A stretch of 41,308 nt of DNA. Origin: a virus. Shown one piece after another: positions 9,281 through 19,351 of this stretch. The notes under the pieces are model-generated. The model ran no database searches. It worked only from the letters and a program-made list of their open reading frames with translations, and was not told the origin of the DNA. The number at the start of each line of letters is the position of its first letter. The first letter of the stretch is position 1. Position numbers and translations under genes: made by a program. The DNA is taken from positions 1 through 41,308 of the IMG/VR virus record IMGVR_UViG_3300045131_001386; one strand, written 5' to 3'.

Positions 9281-12200
9281 TTATTGAATATTTTGTTTTA
9301 AATTTATCTAATGCGGTCAGTCCTTGATTAATTCCAAAATAAAAATGAAATGGAGCTCCAACTAAAAATTGAGGAGGATAAGTTCCTGCATTATAACTAA
9401 ACGAACCAGTGTTGTTTACATTAAAAATATATCCTCTCTCATATATATCACTTATTTGAGTGTTTGAACCAATAAAATAACTTGGCTCATTAAGATTTCG
9501 TCTAGATAATGATTGGTAGTTATATCCAAAAATTCCTGTATTAGCGGCAGATTCGTTTGTTTTCCAATTATTTTTTTCTGAACCAAAAATACTTTGGGTG
9601 GATGGTTGTTTTAATTCCCATTGGTAAAATGGAACATATTGAGATTTAATTCCATAAGGATAGGTTATTGCGTTTGCGTTATTTGATGGTCTAAAATTAA
9701 TAACTCCAGGTGTTAAAAAATCTTTGTTTTGTAAATCAAAGGTAGTCGACGAAAAGAAAATTCCCATTGTTGGTGCTGTAAGGTTACCTAAAATAACAAC
9801 TGGGTCATCTGGAGTTCCGTATACACTATAAAATTCTGGTGAAAAGGGAATGACACCATATTCAGAATTAATTGACATACTTTGAGCTAAATCACCGTCA
9901 ATTCTTTTTCCACCATTAAAGTCTCTAGTAAATAATTGATTTAATCCGTTATTACCAAAAGAAAAAAGTTGAGCTAAAAATCCTTCATCAGTAATTCTTG
10001 ATATTACAAATAAATTAACTAAATCGGAGGTATCCGAATAACTTGTTGGATTTAAACTACCCATAATGTAAGCCTTAGCTGATGGGTCAAATATTATTTC
10101 TTGATAAAAATCGTCTTTAATTCCTAAATTAATGATTGTTGTTGGAAACAATAAATTTCTTTTATTAACCGGTCTTATATCATCTGTTGTTGGTCTACCA
10201 ATAAATCTTTGTGAAGTTGATAAATAAGGCGAACTTCTATAATAAAAATTATTAGTTTTACCGTCAAAATATGCAAGTTGTTTTGCAAAATCAGGCGGCA
10301 ATGGTTTATTTTCTTGGTCATAGTAAGTATCAATTTGAAGTGGAAACATATATAAAGAACCATTAACCCAATTATTGGTAAACGATTGAGCCAAAACTCC
10401 TCGACATAGTCCATAAAAAAATCTAAACCTAAATCCCCATTCACTAAAACTTTGTATATCTCTTTTAAGTCCTTGTCTAAATTGCTGAAATACACTTGTG
10501 CCAGGAATCTGTTGTAAAAAAAGATAACACCCATTTTCTACCGCGTCAGATTCGGGACAACCTGTTTTAATTCCAAAATTAACACTATTACCACTATAAC
10601 AACTAAGATTTACCATTTTATCACAATCGGTTAGACTATCTAAAACATTAGCAGCCGCTAATTGTTCTTCAATGTCAGGAGTTACTTGTGATGCTCCAGT
10701 TGAAAGTGCGGGTTGAACAAATAATTCAGAACCATTATTTTCAAGAATATATGACGCAAATACACTATTTTGTTGTAAAAGACTAGGGTAACTCAAAGGG
10801 TTCAAAGGTGTTTCAAATATGTCCGAACTTGGGAGTCTTTCAGTTCTCATAATATTTCTACTAGGATTTGAAATTGATAATGACGTAGTTGATGGATATA
10901 TTAAACTAAAATTAAATTGACTCTGTTTACCAACAAACACAGTTGTTTGACCATATAAAGCGTTCCCGACTTCTTCGGTTCCGGGGTTTGATGAAAACAA
11001 GAAATCACCTCCAGATAAATCTTCCGCACTATCATAGAAATCTGTTCCAATTGTTGCACTGTATAATAAATTACCCGTAGAACTCCTAATCCCTTTAAGA
11101 GTGGGAGTGTATGATATGGAACCAACACCAGGTGTCCCGGCATAATCTGAATCGAAACGTCCATAATATCTCACATTACTTGTTGTAAATCCGGAATATT
11201 GTTGTCCTGGCGTAACTGAACCTGATACTCCAGGAGTAAAAAATTTAGATTGGAAAAATATATTATCCTGATTATCATGTTTTGGTACTGTAGTTGTAGA
11301 ACCAACGGGTACTTTTTGTATTGGAATATTAACTCTAGTTGAGGCAGTAAATGTCCAATTAGGGTCATCGATATCTTGTCCAAATATTCTTCCAATACTA
11401 TATTTGTTGGTAAGTAATGGTGAGTATGGGTCAACACCTCTTTGTATTATTACAACTTTTTGGTTTACAAAATTCTCAAAATAATCTCCTGGTCTGAGTT
11501 GTACACCAGGACTATTCCTATATCCATCATTAGTATCACCAAAAATATCAGCTCCCCGATAATTAGTACGATTACTCACAAAACTTTTAGCTAGTAATTC
11601 TGATAAAAATCCAGAACTTTCTGAAGCATTTGGAATAATAAAATTTGTCACTCCATTTATTACGGTAGTTGATATTGTAATTGCTGTCAATACTTGATAA
11701 TATTCTATATCTGAAGGAAATGAATATCTTTGACAGGTATCTCCAGTACTTACCACCGTATATTCTGCGGTACCCCCTAAACTTTGTAATTGTATACAAT
11801 AGTCAATATTAGAAATGGTTTGAGGTCCAAGTGTTGTAACATTAATAGTATAACCAAGATTATTACAGTCTTTATAAGTAATAGTCCCCAAATTATCAAC
11901 TAAACCAGTTACTTCTACTACAACACTACTAAAACAAAAATCACCAATATTTTCATTTTTTGGAATAACATAAGGAGTACTTAGATTATTTAATCTATCA
12001 TTTGGGTTGGCGTATTCTACATTCATTACAAATTCATCGGTTTGCAATTTTCCCATAATACCATTAACCGCATTTGTTGGTGCTACTCCTGCGTTAACTG
12101 TAAGGTTCTGCGACCACAAAAAGTTAGAGTCTGTAGAACTAGAAGGGTTTATAAACGATAAAATTGAACCTGGTACCAAAGTGTCAATAAAATCAGGAAT

Positions 12201-14429
12201 TACTAACACAGTTAAAGTATTATCATAATGATAGGTTAAATTTACGTCAGCTGCAAAAGTGACTTTAATCCTATTAACATTTTCATAATACTTGTTATTC
12301 GTGTTAAAAATATTAATTCTAATACCTAACGGTATTGTGCTTTGAAAGCTATATCCCCATGGTCCATCAACAAATACAGATGGACCTGTAATTATTCCTG
12401 GCGTAAGGTCATCTAATATTTGTCTTGTATCACTAACCGCTATTTTATAATTAAATTGACTAGGAACATTTACAGGGTTTGTTGCAAGAGCATCAGCAAA
12501 ATTTAGAGTAAATTGTTCTTGATAATTATACGCCCCCCATTCGCCCGGAGCAAGTACACCAATGTCAGGACCGGATGGGGCACCATCACCCAAAACGGAA
12601 GCAAAATATTGTTCAAGTAAATCATAATATAGTGATGGTTCAGATACCTGAGTTAAAAAATTAGCGTCTGGTGGAGTTGTTGAGGTCGTAGTAGTCGTTC
12701 CTGGAACTAGAATATCACATTCACAAGCCTCACAGTCCGGATAGGTAATCATTGGTAGTCTGACTGGTCTATCTTTTCTTATACAATATTTACTATAATT
12801 CTTGAATGGTCTAAAAAAATTAATCTCAATTTTAGAAAATTCGCATAAAATAAAATAAATAAAATTTTCCCCAAACTGTATTAGAGTACCTACGAATAGA
12901 AGTATCAGTCCAATTGGTTGTAATATTGTCATAAGAACTGAAAATAAAAAATATATTAAATCAAAATTTCTAAACCCCTCATTTACCGGAAATTTATTGA
13001 TGCTATCACAATCTTGACTATCAATTTCTTTAATGCCAATAAATCTACCTCTAAAACCATTTTTAAATTGGTCAATAAATCCTGAAACCGTATAAACTCT
13101 ATTAAATTCAAATTCATAAAAAGTATCTTCACAATTTATTGCCGCTTGTGTATTTGTATATCCCGTCCAATCTAATCCAAAATAATAAGAACCCGCTAAT
13201 TCTTCATTATCTAAATAGTCGGGCGCCAAATTTGGGTCAGTTCCGGTCTGTGTCCAACCATACTCTTTAATATTTGGAACTAAGAAATATGGTCGTTTTA
13301 CATCAGTTAATGATGGAGGTTGTTGCCACTTAATTTTAAATCTATATTTTGATTTAGTTGGTATTCCCAATGTTGGGTCATTTGAGATAACTCTCTCACC
13401 AAATTCATTAGTTATAATATAATTTAAATTCATCGGTAATTCAGTTAACCAAACCCCATCACCGTCAATAATATTTCCTGATTGTTCTAATTTAAATTCT
13501 TCTAATATTGGTTTACCTGTATCATCTTGTTGAATAGTTTGTCTAATTACCAATATTTGTCCAGGTCCTGACTGTAAACTACAAAGATTTCCCATATTAT
13601 CTTTTGGTCTTCCTTTTTTTCTAACTCTAAATTTATCTGGAGTTGTGTATATTGACCCCATAAAAACCGCAGTGGGTTGTATGTCAACATTTGAATCATC
13701 TCTTAAATCAAAATCTAAACGATTAATGGCTATGTCACAAATATCAGGTTCACCCCAAAGTGGTGAAATGTCTAACTGTTTAACAGAATTTATAATTTGT
13801 GGTAATGAATTTAAATCTGTCGACGTTTTGAATCTATTACCCGCAACTTGTCCTTCAGTTGCAAGACCCATTCTAATTAAATCTTGTGGTGTTAATGAAA
13901 ACTCTCCAATGTCAGATAAATCAACATCCATAACTACAGTTTGAAACCCTATTGGTACACCCATTATCATGTAATCACCACTTTCATTTGTTTTGGATGT
14001 TAGAAGATAATATTTGTCATAAATTTCAATTGTGGTTGTTTCTGTTAACACATCCATTCTTGATGGAAGAGTTCCTGTTGCCGCATGAGCGGAATAAGAT
14101 TTCATGTAAGGTAATAAATTATACCTATATCCATCTTCATTTACATCGTTAGGTGATTTATACGGATAGATACTGGAAATTATTGGGTTTGATACATCAA
14201 TATTACTAATAGGAATAAAGATTGATACTCTAGCGTTTGGTAATCCAAACCCATTGTTTGCCGTTACTCTTCCAACAATAACTCCATAATCAGCGCAACT
14301 TCTATTATAAACATCTTCTTGTTGTAATGTTAAAGATAAAATCTCTAATTGTTCAAACTCTTGGTCTAATTGTACGTTGATTGTTTTGTTAATACCTAAC
14401 TCAGTCCTTATTCTATATGATTGACCCAT
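9273..14429 (-). CDS. Giant baseplate/tail protein with Ig-like N-terminus and hydrophobic hairpin (1718 aa)
   Basis: Residues about 48-75 carry a Gly-Arg-Val-Thr ... Gly-Leu-Pro-Asn-Ala-Arg-Val pattern, and residues about 145-165 a Gly-Asp-Tyr ... Gly-Val-Pro pattern. Together these resemble a carboxypeptidase-regulatory-like (CarboxypepD_reg/CNA-B type) beta-sandwich. A strongly hydrophobic segment, about 489-530, holds two possible membrane helices split by Gln-Pro-Ile-Gly. It is followed by a basic stretch (about 540-557), a Cys-Glu-Ala-Cys-Glu-Cys cluster near 566-571 and a Thr-rich linker (about 577-587). The remaining 1100 residues are beta-rich and unrecognised. It begins 93 bases after gp6, behind an AAAGG Shine-Dalgarno-like sequence and a TATTTATT element. 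A membrane-like hairpin is odd in a tail protein and might act in envelope penetration; this is inference. Confidence 0.88.
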   Translation of the reverse strand: MGQSYRIRTELGINKTINVQLDQEFEQLEILSLTLQQEDVYNRSCADYGVIVGRVTANNGFGLPNARVSIFIPISNIDVSNPIISSIYPYKSPNDVNEDGYRYNLLPYMKSYSAHAATGTLPSRMDVLTETTTIEIYDKYYLLTSKTNESGDYMIMGVPIGFQTVVMDVDLSDIGEFSLTPQDLIRMGLATEGQVAGNRFKTSTDLNSLPQIINSVKQLDISPLWGEPDICDIAINRLDFDLRDDSNVDIQPTAVFMGSIYTTPDKFRVRKKGRPKDNMGNLCSLQSGPGQILVIRQTIQQDDTGKPILEEFKLEQSGNIIDGDGVWLTELPMNLNYIITNEFGERVISNDPTLGIPTKSKYRFKIKWQQPPSLTDVKRPYFLVPNIKEYGWTQTGTDPNLAPDYLDNEELAGSYYFGLDWTGYTNTQAAINCEDTFYEFEFNRVYTVSGFIDQFKNGFRGRFIGIKEIDSQDCDSINKFPVNEGFRNFDLIYFLFSVLMTILQPIGLILLFVGTLIQFGENFIYFILCEFSKIEINFFRPFKNYSKYCIRKDRPVRLPMITYPDCEACECDILVPGTTTTTSTTPPDANFLTQVSEPSLYYDLLEQYFASVLGDGAPSGPDIGVLAPGEWGAYNYQEQFTLNFADALATNPVNVPSQFNYKIAVSDTRQILDDLTPGIITGPSVFVDGPWGYSFQSTIPLGIRINIFNTNNKYYENVNRIKVTFAADVNLTYHYDNTLTVLVIPDFIDTLVPGSILSFINPSSSTDSNFLWSQNLTVNAGVAPTNAVNGIMGKLQTDEFVMNVEYANPNDRLNNLSTPYVIPKNENIGDFCFSSVVVEVTGLVDNLGTITYKDCNNLGYTINVTTLGPQTISNIDYCIQLQSLGGTAEYTVVSTGDTCQRYSFPSDIEYYQVLTAITISTTVINGVTNFIIPNASESSGFLSELLAKSFVSNRTNYRGADIFGDTNDGYRNSPGVQLRPGDYFENFVNQKVVIIQRGVDPYSPLLTNKYSIGRIFGQDIDDPNWTFTASTRVNIPIQKVPVGSTTTVPKHDNQDNIFFQSKFFTPGVSGSVTPGQQYSGFTTSNVRYYGRFDSDYAGTPGVGSISYTPTLKGIRSSTGNLLYSATIGTDFYDSAEDLSGGDFLFSSNPGTEEVGNALYGQTTVFVGKQSQFNFSLIYPSTTSLSISNPSRNIMRTERLPSSDIFETPLNPLSYPSLLQQNSVFASYILENNGSELFVQPALSTGASQVTPDIEEQLAAANVLDSLTDCDKMVNLSCYSGNSVNFGIKTGCPESDAVENGCYLFLQQIPGTSVFQQFRQGLKRDIQSFSEWGFRFRFFYGLCRGVLAQSFTNNWVNGSLYMFPLQIDTYYDQENKPLPPDFAKQLAYFDGKTNNFYYRSSPYLSTSQRFIGRPTTDDIRPVNKRNLLFPTTIINLGIKDDFYQEIIFDPSAKAYIMGSLNPTSYSDTSDLVNLFVISRITDEGFLAQLFSFGNNGLNQLFTRDFNGGKRIDGDLAQSMSINSEYGVIPFSPEFYSVYGTPDDPVVILGNLTAPTMGIFFSSTTFDLQNKDFLTPGVINFRPSNNANAITYPYGIKSQYVPFYQWELKQPSTQSIFGSEKNNWKTNESAANTGIFGYNYQSLSRRNLNEPSYFIGSNTQISDIYERGYIFNVNNTGSFSYNAGTYPPQFLVGAPFHFYFGINQGLTALDKFKTKYSISE

Positions 14430-14443
14430 TAATACCTTTAATT

Positions 14444-14451
14444 AATAAATA
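14444..14451 (-). promoter_or_regulatory. TATTTATT late-leader element before 1718-aa gene
   Basis: Minus strand TATTTATT, then AATTAAAGGTATTA, then ATG 14429. The AAAGG in the spacer is the clearest Shine-Dalgarno-like sequence in the window. It matches the block before the 1695-aa and 74-aa genes. Confidence 0.4.
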
Positions 14452-14521
14452 GTTTATGTGGGATTTTTAAAATGAACACACACAATTAAATAATAATCTA
14501 AAGAAAAAATAAGTGAACTTG

Positions 14522-16360
14522 TTAAGAGAAAGTAATCGATTGGAAGTTCTTAACTGAAACTTTAATATCTTTACCAGGGTACCTAATTTGATAAACTTGT
14601 GACGGTTGCGCAAATATAGTATCATCAACAGGCCCAATAAGTTTTACTGCCGGGTCTGAATACTCCATAGATGTTTCTGCGGATGAATACTGACCTCCAA
14701 CTTCATTAAATATATCTAAGGTTGTCACGGTTAATACCCCATTTGTGTTTTGAATAATACTTCTAAGTTCTGATAAATAGACATTTTGACCTAATTGTCT
14801 TGTTTGAGGGTTAAAATATGTTGATACTTTATCAATAACACTTGAAATGACTTGTCCTGAGTTTTGAGCGGAATCTAAGACAATTGCAACATCAACACTC
14901 AAATCAATAACCTCAGCACTGAATATAGAAATATAATCATTCATCATTCGGTAATTTGATAAATAATTTGCAATGTTTTGTCTTAAAGTATTTGAAACAA
15001 TGTTTGTTAATTTACCTGAAGTATCAAAAGATAGTATTTGAATTAAAATTTTATTATTATTTTCGGTAATAGAAACTTTGGCAGGTGCACCAAATTGGGA
15101 TGGCATGTTTCTAATAATTGATTCATAATCTTGTACTGTTACCGCCCTTTTTTGTGCTGAAAAATTAAATGAAACGTAATTTCTAATTTCTTCTAACGAG
15201 GGAATTCCCGCTCCACCAACAGCTGCCGTGACATTTACACATCTTAATGAATTAACTACAGTAGAGTTTGTTGTTTCAGAAGGCCCATTAACATAAAAAG
15301 ATATGGTACCTAATTGATTAATTACATTTGAACCTAAATTTGTTGCTAATCCACCACCAACTCTATATTGAATAAACAATGTTGAATTTGGAGATAATGC
15401 CGAACCTAATGAAAAATTATTTGAGTATTTTTGAAGTTCTAATGTGGTACCTAAAGTTGTAAATTGGTTTAATTGGTCTTGAGCAGTGTTTGTTCCTCCA
15501 CCAAATGTCATTTTTTTAAATCCTTCAGGAGTAAATTCCGTAATAAATCTATTTTGTGTTTGAATGTATTTTCCAACTTTAATTCCAGGCTGGTCGGAAA
15601 CTTTTGTTAAGTCTTCAATAAAAACTCGGTCTTCCGCCAAAGCATCTACCTCATACCATTTATTATCTAAACCTAAAAACTCTGCAGTTGTCGGTGTATT
15701 TGTATATTGTGTACCATTTTTTAATATGACACTTGTAATACCTAATACGTTCTTTTCTGGTAAAAATAATTCAAAGAAAGGTTTAACATCATTTGCACCA
15801 ATAACTCTTTTAAATACTTTTGTTATACCATTAACAACAACTTCTCTTTTTGTAATAGTATAATTAACTAAAATATTATTAGAATTAAAGTTTGGAATTT
15901 TTAATCTATTTGGAAACCCTTGGGAATTATATGGTGAAGCAAAATCAATATCATTAACATTTTCAAATACAATTCCGGCCCCAACAACTTGTGACCCTCT
16001 TGTTAATATTCCAAGATATCTTTCATCTTCTTTATCACCAAAAGCAGGAACTGTAACTGAAAAATCAACCAAAGAAACTGAAGGTCTTTGACCTGGTAAT
16101 TTTAATCCGTAAGTTCTAGCGATATTATATATTGATGACCTTTGTTGTGCATATTGTAATACTGTTTCCTGAATACTTCGGTCAATATTATAATGTAAGT
16201 TGTCGGCAATTGCCGCATTTAAATCAATAAATACGGAAAATATTGAAGCGTCATTAAAATCTTGAATTAAGTCAGGATAGTAAGTTTTAGTATAATTTAA
16301 AAGTTCTGTCCTAATTGACTGATAATCTCTTGTTGCGTATGATATTTTATTATTTGCCAT
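14522..16360 (-). CDS. 6: Baseplate wedge protein gp6-like (baseplate J family)
   Basis: Length 612 aa, close to T4 gp6 (660 aa). The N-terminus, with Tyr-Ala-Thr-Arg-Asp-Tyr-Gln-Ser-Ile followed by a long helix and a Phe-Asn-Asp-Ala-Ser motif near 35-39, is typical of T4-type gp6/baseplate J proteins. A central Gly-Phe-Lys-Lys-Met-Thr-Phe-Gly-Gly-Gly segment and the C-terminal repeat domain with Val-Gln-Asp-Tyr-Glu-Ser-Ile are also typical of this family. gp6 forms the inner ring of the baseplate wedge that rearranges during sheath contraction. It starts 5 bases after the stop of gp25, its usual partner, so the two are probably cotranslated from one message. Confidence 0.9.
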   Translation of the reverse strand: MANNKISYATRDYQSIRTELLNYTKTYYPDLIQDFNDASIFSVFIDLNAAIADNLHYNIDRSIQETVLQYAQQRSSIYNIARTYGLKLPGQRPSVSLVDFSVTVPAFGDKEDERYLGILTRGSQVVGAGIVFENVNDIDFASPYNSQGFPNRLKIPNFNSNNILVNYTITKREVVVNGITKVFKRVIGANDVKPFFELFLPEKNVLGITSVILKNGTQYTNTPTTAEFLGLDNKWYEVDALAEDRVFIEDLTKVSDQPGIKVGKYIQTQNRFITEFTPEGFKKMTFGGGTNTAQDQLNQFTTLGTTLELQKYSNNFSLGSALSPNSTLFIQYRVGGGLATNLGSNVINQLGTISFYVNGPSETTNSTVVNSLRCVNVTAAVGGAGIPSLEEIRNYVSFNFSAQKRAVTVQDYESIIRNMPSQFGAPAKVSITENNNKILIQILSFDTSGKLTNIVSNTLRQNIANYLSNYRMMNDYISIFSAEVIDLSVDVAIVLDSAQNSGQVISSVIDKVSTYFNPQTRQLGQNVYLSELRSIIQNTNGVLTVTTLDIFNEVGGQYSSAETSMEYSDPAVKLIGPVDDTIFAQPSQVYQIRYPGKDIKVSVKNFQSITFS

Positions 16361-16365
16361 TTATA

Positions 16366-16836
16366 TTAAATATTAATAATAACAAAATCACTCTGTGCGT
16401 ATGTTGAGCCGTTTGTTGAGTAATCTAATCTTATTTTTGCAGTGTATTCAGAAGTTCCTTTACCCGGAAATCTGTAAATTGATGATTCACTAGTTCCCAC
16501 AAAATTTTGACCTGTTGCAATATCAACTTCTTCTTCTGGGTCTGCAGGTAATATACTTAAACTATTAACTAATAAATTTGGCATAAAATTTTCAATAGCG
16601 TCTCTTATGTCAGATTCAATTGCAGTAAAAGTAACGCCATCAAATGGTTCAAAGATAAATTCATATAATCTTGTACCAAATTGAGGTAAAAAGTATCGAG
16701 AACCTCTTCTTGTTAACAATAAATGTATTAAGTCCGCTTTAATTTCTTGGGATTGTAGTTCAGTAAGTTCTAAATAATCCCCTCGTCTAGAATCTCGAAA
16801 AGGGAAATTAATACCATAAGTAACACCATTTGCCAT
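16366..16836 (-). CDS. 25: Baseplate wedge protein gp25 (GPW/gp25 family)
   Basis: 156 aa, slightly longer than T4 gp25 (132 aa). It carries the GPW/gp25 core: a helix with Gln-Glu-Ile-Lys-Ala-Asp-Leu-Ile-His-Leu-Leu-Leu-Thr, then Arg-Arg-Gly-Ser-Arg and Phe-Gly-Thr-Arg-Leu-Tyr-Glu-Phe-Ile-Phe-Glu-Pro, then a Val-Asn-Ser-Leu strand. In contractile injection systems this protein sits at the sheath-baseplate junction and nucleates sheath polymerisation. It is the first gene after the nrdA terminator and so restarts the structural block. An AT-rich inverted repeat lies two bases before its ATG. No Shine-Dalgarno sequence is visible. Confidence 0.93.
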   Translation of the reverse strand: MANGVTYGINFPFRDSRRGDYLELTELQSQEIKADLIHLLLTRRGSRYFLPQFGTRLYEFIFEPFDGVTFTAIESDIRDAIENFMPNLLVNSLSILPADPEEEVDIATGQNFVGTSESSIYRFPGKGTSEYTAKIRLDYSTNGSTYAQSDFVIINI

Positions 16837-16837
16837 A

Positions 16838-16851
16838 ACTATAAATATAGT
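16838..16851. repeat. AT-rich inverted repeat before gp25
   Basis: Arms of six bases (ACTATA / TATAGT) around a central AA/TT, placed immediately before the gp25 start codon. It contains the same TATTTATA octamer (minus strand) seen before other late genes. At 3 bases from the ATG it is too close to serve as a -10 box for that start. It may be a binding site, a weak leader structure, or chance in AT-rich DNA. Confidence 0.3.
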
Positions 16852-16884
16852 ACTATCTATTTTTCTTTAAATAGATTAAAAATG

Positions 16885-16908
16885 AAAAATCCCGACACGT
16901 CGGGATTT
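16885..16908 (-). terminator. Rho-independent terminator after nrdA
   Basis: A perfect 10-base inverted repeat (AAATCCCGAC / GTCGGGATTT) starts 5 bases downstream of the nrdA stop. On the minus strand it is followed by a T-run and then more T-rich sequence. The G+C-rich stem stands out in AT-rich surroundings. It closes the nucleotide/replication cassette before gp25. The stem is symmetric, but the T-run favours minus-strand termination. Confidence 0.8.
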
Positions 16909-16912
16909 ATGT

Positions 16913-19339
16913 TTAAGAGCTACACCCAAAACATTCAAAAGGACTATCTTTAGGTTTTGTGTTTAATTCAATTATTTCAACTTTTGGTATTTCAATCTTA
17001 ACATTAGGTTTTGATATTTTTGAAACATCAACCGCCAAGTGTTTTGCTCCCGTTGAAATTGCTTTAGTTCTAACATAATAACATAAAGTTTTTAATCCTT
17101 TTTCCCATGAATGGAAATGTGATGAGGTAATTTTAGACAATGTTGGATTTGCCATATAAATATTCATTGATTGTGATTGGTCAATAAATGGTGCTCTATC
17201 TGCCGCCATATTAATCAATTCTTTTTGTGAAATTTCCCAAATTGTTTTGTATTTACTAATCAAGTATTCTATACGTTTAACTTTCTTAGTATAGTTTTTA
17301 TCCTCAGTGTCAAGATGGTTATTAAAGTTAATGTTTTGAATTGAACCTTCATTTAAAATGATTTCATTTTTTAATTCTTCACTCCAAATACCAATCTTTT
17401 CAAAATCATTAATCAAGTATTTGTTCACAATCATTATTTCACCACCAACAACTCGTCTATTAAAAAGAGCAGAATGTGCGGGTTCTGTCATTTCAAACGA
17501 ACCTGTAATTTTTGCTGAAGATGCTACAGGCATTTGAGCGGTAAATAATGAATTACAAACACCATAATTTTTAACGTTTTGTTTTAAATCGTTCCAAGGC
17601 CATCTACCTGAAAGGTCATCTTCATTTAATCCCCACATATCAAATTGAAATACTCCTTTAGACATAGGTGAACCCTTGAAGTGAACGTATGGTTCGTATT
17701 TACCTTCCATACATAATTTATTACTTTCGGTGATTGCTGCAAAATAGATAGTTTCAAAAATCGCTTTGTTTAATTTTTTTGCTTCTTCAGATGTGAAAAT
17801 GTAATCCATTAAATAGAATACATCGGCCAATCCTTGAGTTCCAATTGCAATTGCTCTTTGGTCTAATCCACCTTTTTTACCTTTTTCAGTTGAGTAACGA
17901 TTGATATTAATAACTTTATTAAGTGCTCTAACAACTTTTCTAACTTCATCATAAAGTAGGTTAAAATCAAACTCACCCTTTTCAATAAAGTTTTTTAATA
18001 CCATTGAGGATAATGTACAGATTGCTGTGGTTTTCTCGTCAGTATATTGGTAAATTTCATTACAAAGATTTGATTGTTTAATTACACCAATGTTCTGATG
18101 GTTTGTTTTTTTGTTAGCACTATCTTTAGAACATAAGTAAGGGACACCAGTTTCAACTTGTGACTCAATAATCTTAGTCCAAACATCTTGAGCTTTAACT
18201 TTTTTACCAAGACCTAATTCAACTGCCATGTTGTAGTTATTTTCATACTCATCACCATAGCATTCTTGAAGTGGTTTAATACCCGCTTTAAGAATATCGT
18301 TAGGGCAGAACAGATACCAATCAGTACTGTCTTTTACCGCTCTCATGAAGTTATCAGGAATCCAAAGAGCCGTGAACAAATCTCTTGCCCTTAATTCTTC
18401 GGCTCCTGTATTTTTTTTGATTTCCAATAAATCTATAACATCTTTGTGCCATGGTTCAATGTAGATTGCAGCACTACCAGGTCGTCTTCCTTGTTGGTTA
18501 AAGAATCTTAATGACTCGTTAACAATTTTTAAATACTTCAACAATCCCCCCGAGTGTCCTCCTGATGTAGATATTCTACTTTCCTTACTTCTAATGTTAG
18601 ACATAGATAAACCAATTCCGGCAGCGTCTGAAGAGTAAGTTGAAATATCATTTAAAGTTTCTAATAAACCATTACGTGAATCTGAGTTATTATAATGTAA
18701 TACACAAGATGCTAATTGAGGAACTTTACTACCTGAATTAATAATGATTGGTGTTGCGGGAGAAATAAGTTGATTAGACAATGAATTATAGTATTCTACC
18801 GCTTCCTCAAATGAGTTTGTCACCCATAGAGCAACTCTCATATACATGTGTTGTGGTCTTTCAATTACTTTACCTTGTGGTGTCTTTAACAAGTACATTT
18901 CTTGCAATGAACGCCAAGCAAAATAATCGAAATTATAATCGTTATTATGATTTATAATTTCATCAATATTTTTTTCTCCGTATTTTTGAATTGTTTCTAT
19001 TAACACATCATTAATAATTCCATGTGAATGTAACTCTGATATTGTTTCTGAAAAACTTGGGTTAGTTTCTTTATGATATGAAGAAATTGCAACTGATGAA
19101 GCCAATCTTGAATAGTCGTGATGACTACCAGTATATGCCGCAGCAATTTCATAAACCAACTTATCCAACTCTTTAGTTGTGATAAGTCCTTCAGTTGGTA
19201 CCGAGGTAATAACTTTGATGAAGATTTCATCAGAATTTACGTTCAACCCTTTAGCTGCACGTTTAACTCGATTATATATTTTTTGAGGATTAAATGATAC
19301 GTCCTCACCGTTTCTTTTTTTAATTTTTAATGACATCAT
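16913..19339 (-). CDS. nrdA: Class Ia ribonucleoside-diphosphate reductase, large subunit
   Basis: Converts ribonucleoside diphosphates to deoxyribonucleotides for phage DNA synthesis, with NrdB. The order is an ATP-cone domain at residues 1-90 (allosteric activity site), then the ten-stranded barrel. Visible catalytic residues are redox Cys212 (SCVLHY), the NLCNE motif with Asn424, thiyl-radical Cys426 and Glu428, partner redox Cys441, Tyr754-Tyr755 of the radical pathway, and the C-terminal CFGC pair (Cys803, Cys806) that accepts electrons from thioredoxin/glutaredoxin. All expected residues are present, so the enzyme should be active. Length 808 aa is normal. ATG at 19339 is followed at once by a second ATG. 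It starts 12 bases after nrdB and ends just before a terminator. Confidence 0.96.
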   Translation of the reverse strand: MMSLKIKKRNGEDVSFNPQKIYNRVKRAAKGLNVNSDEIFIKVITSVPTEGLITTKELDKLVYEIAAAYTGSHHDYSRLASSVAISSYHKETNPSFSETISELHSHGIINDVLIETIQKYGEKNIDEIINHNNDYNFDYFAWRSLQEMYLLKTPQGKVIERPQHMYMRVALWVTNSFEEAVEYYNSLSNQLISPATPIIINSGSKVPQLASCVLHYNNSDSRNGLLETLNDISTYSSDAAGIGLSMSNIRSKESRISTSGGHSGGLLKYLKIVNESLRFFNQQGRRPGSAAIYIEPWHKDVIDLLEIKKNTGAEELRARDLFTALWIPDNFMRAVKDSTDWYLFCPNDILKAGIKPLQECYGDEYENNYNMAVELGLGKKVKAQDVWTKIIESQVETGVPYLCSKDSANKKTNHQNIGVIKQSNLCNEIYQYTDEKTTAICTLSSMVLKNFIEKGEFDFNLLYDEVRKVVRALNKVININRYSTEKGKKGGLDQRAIAIGTQGLADVFYLMDYIFTSEEAKKLNKAIFETIYFAAITESNKLCMEGKYEPYVHFKGSPMSKGVFQFDMWGLNEDDLSGRWPWNDLKQNVKNYGVCNSLFTAQMPVASSAKITGSFEMTEPAHSALFNRRVVGGEIMIVNKYLINDFEKIGIWSEELKNEIILNEGSIQNINFNNHLDTEDKNYTKKVKRIEYLISKYKTIWEISQKELINMAADRAPFIDQSQSMNIYMANPTLSKITSSHFHSWEKGLKTLCYYVRTKAISTGAKHLAVDVSKISKPNVKIEIPKVEIIELNTKPKDSPFECFGCSS

Positions 19340-19351
19340 ATTATTTTAATA

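Noticed and set aside
10175-10534. Minus-strand 119-codon frame inside the 1718-aa gene
   Set aside because: An alternate frame of a long continuous gene, without leader signals.
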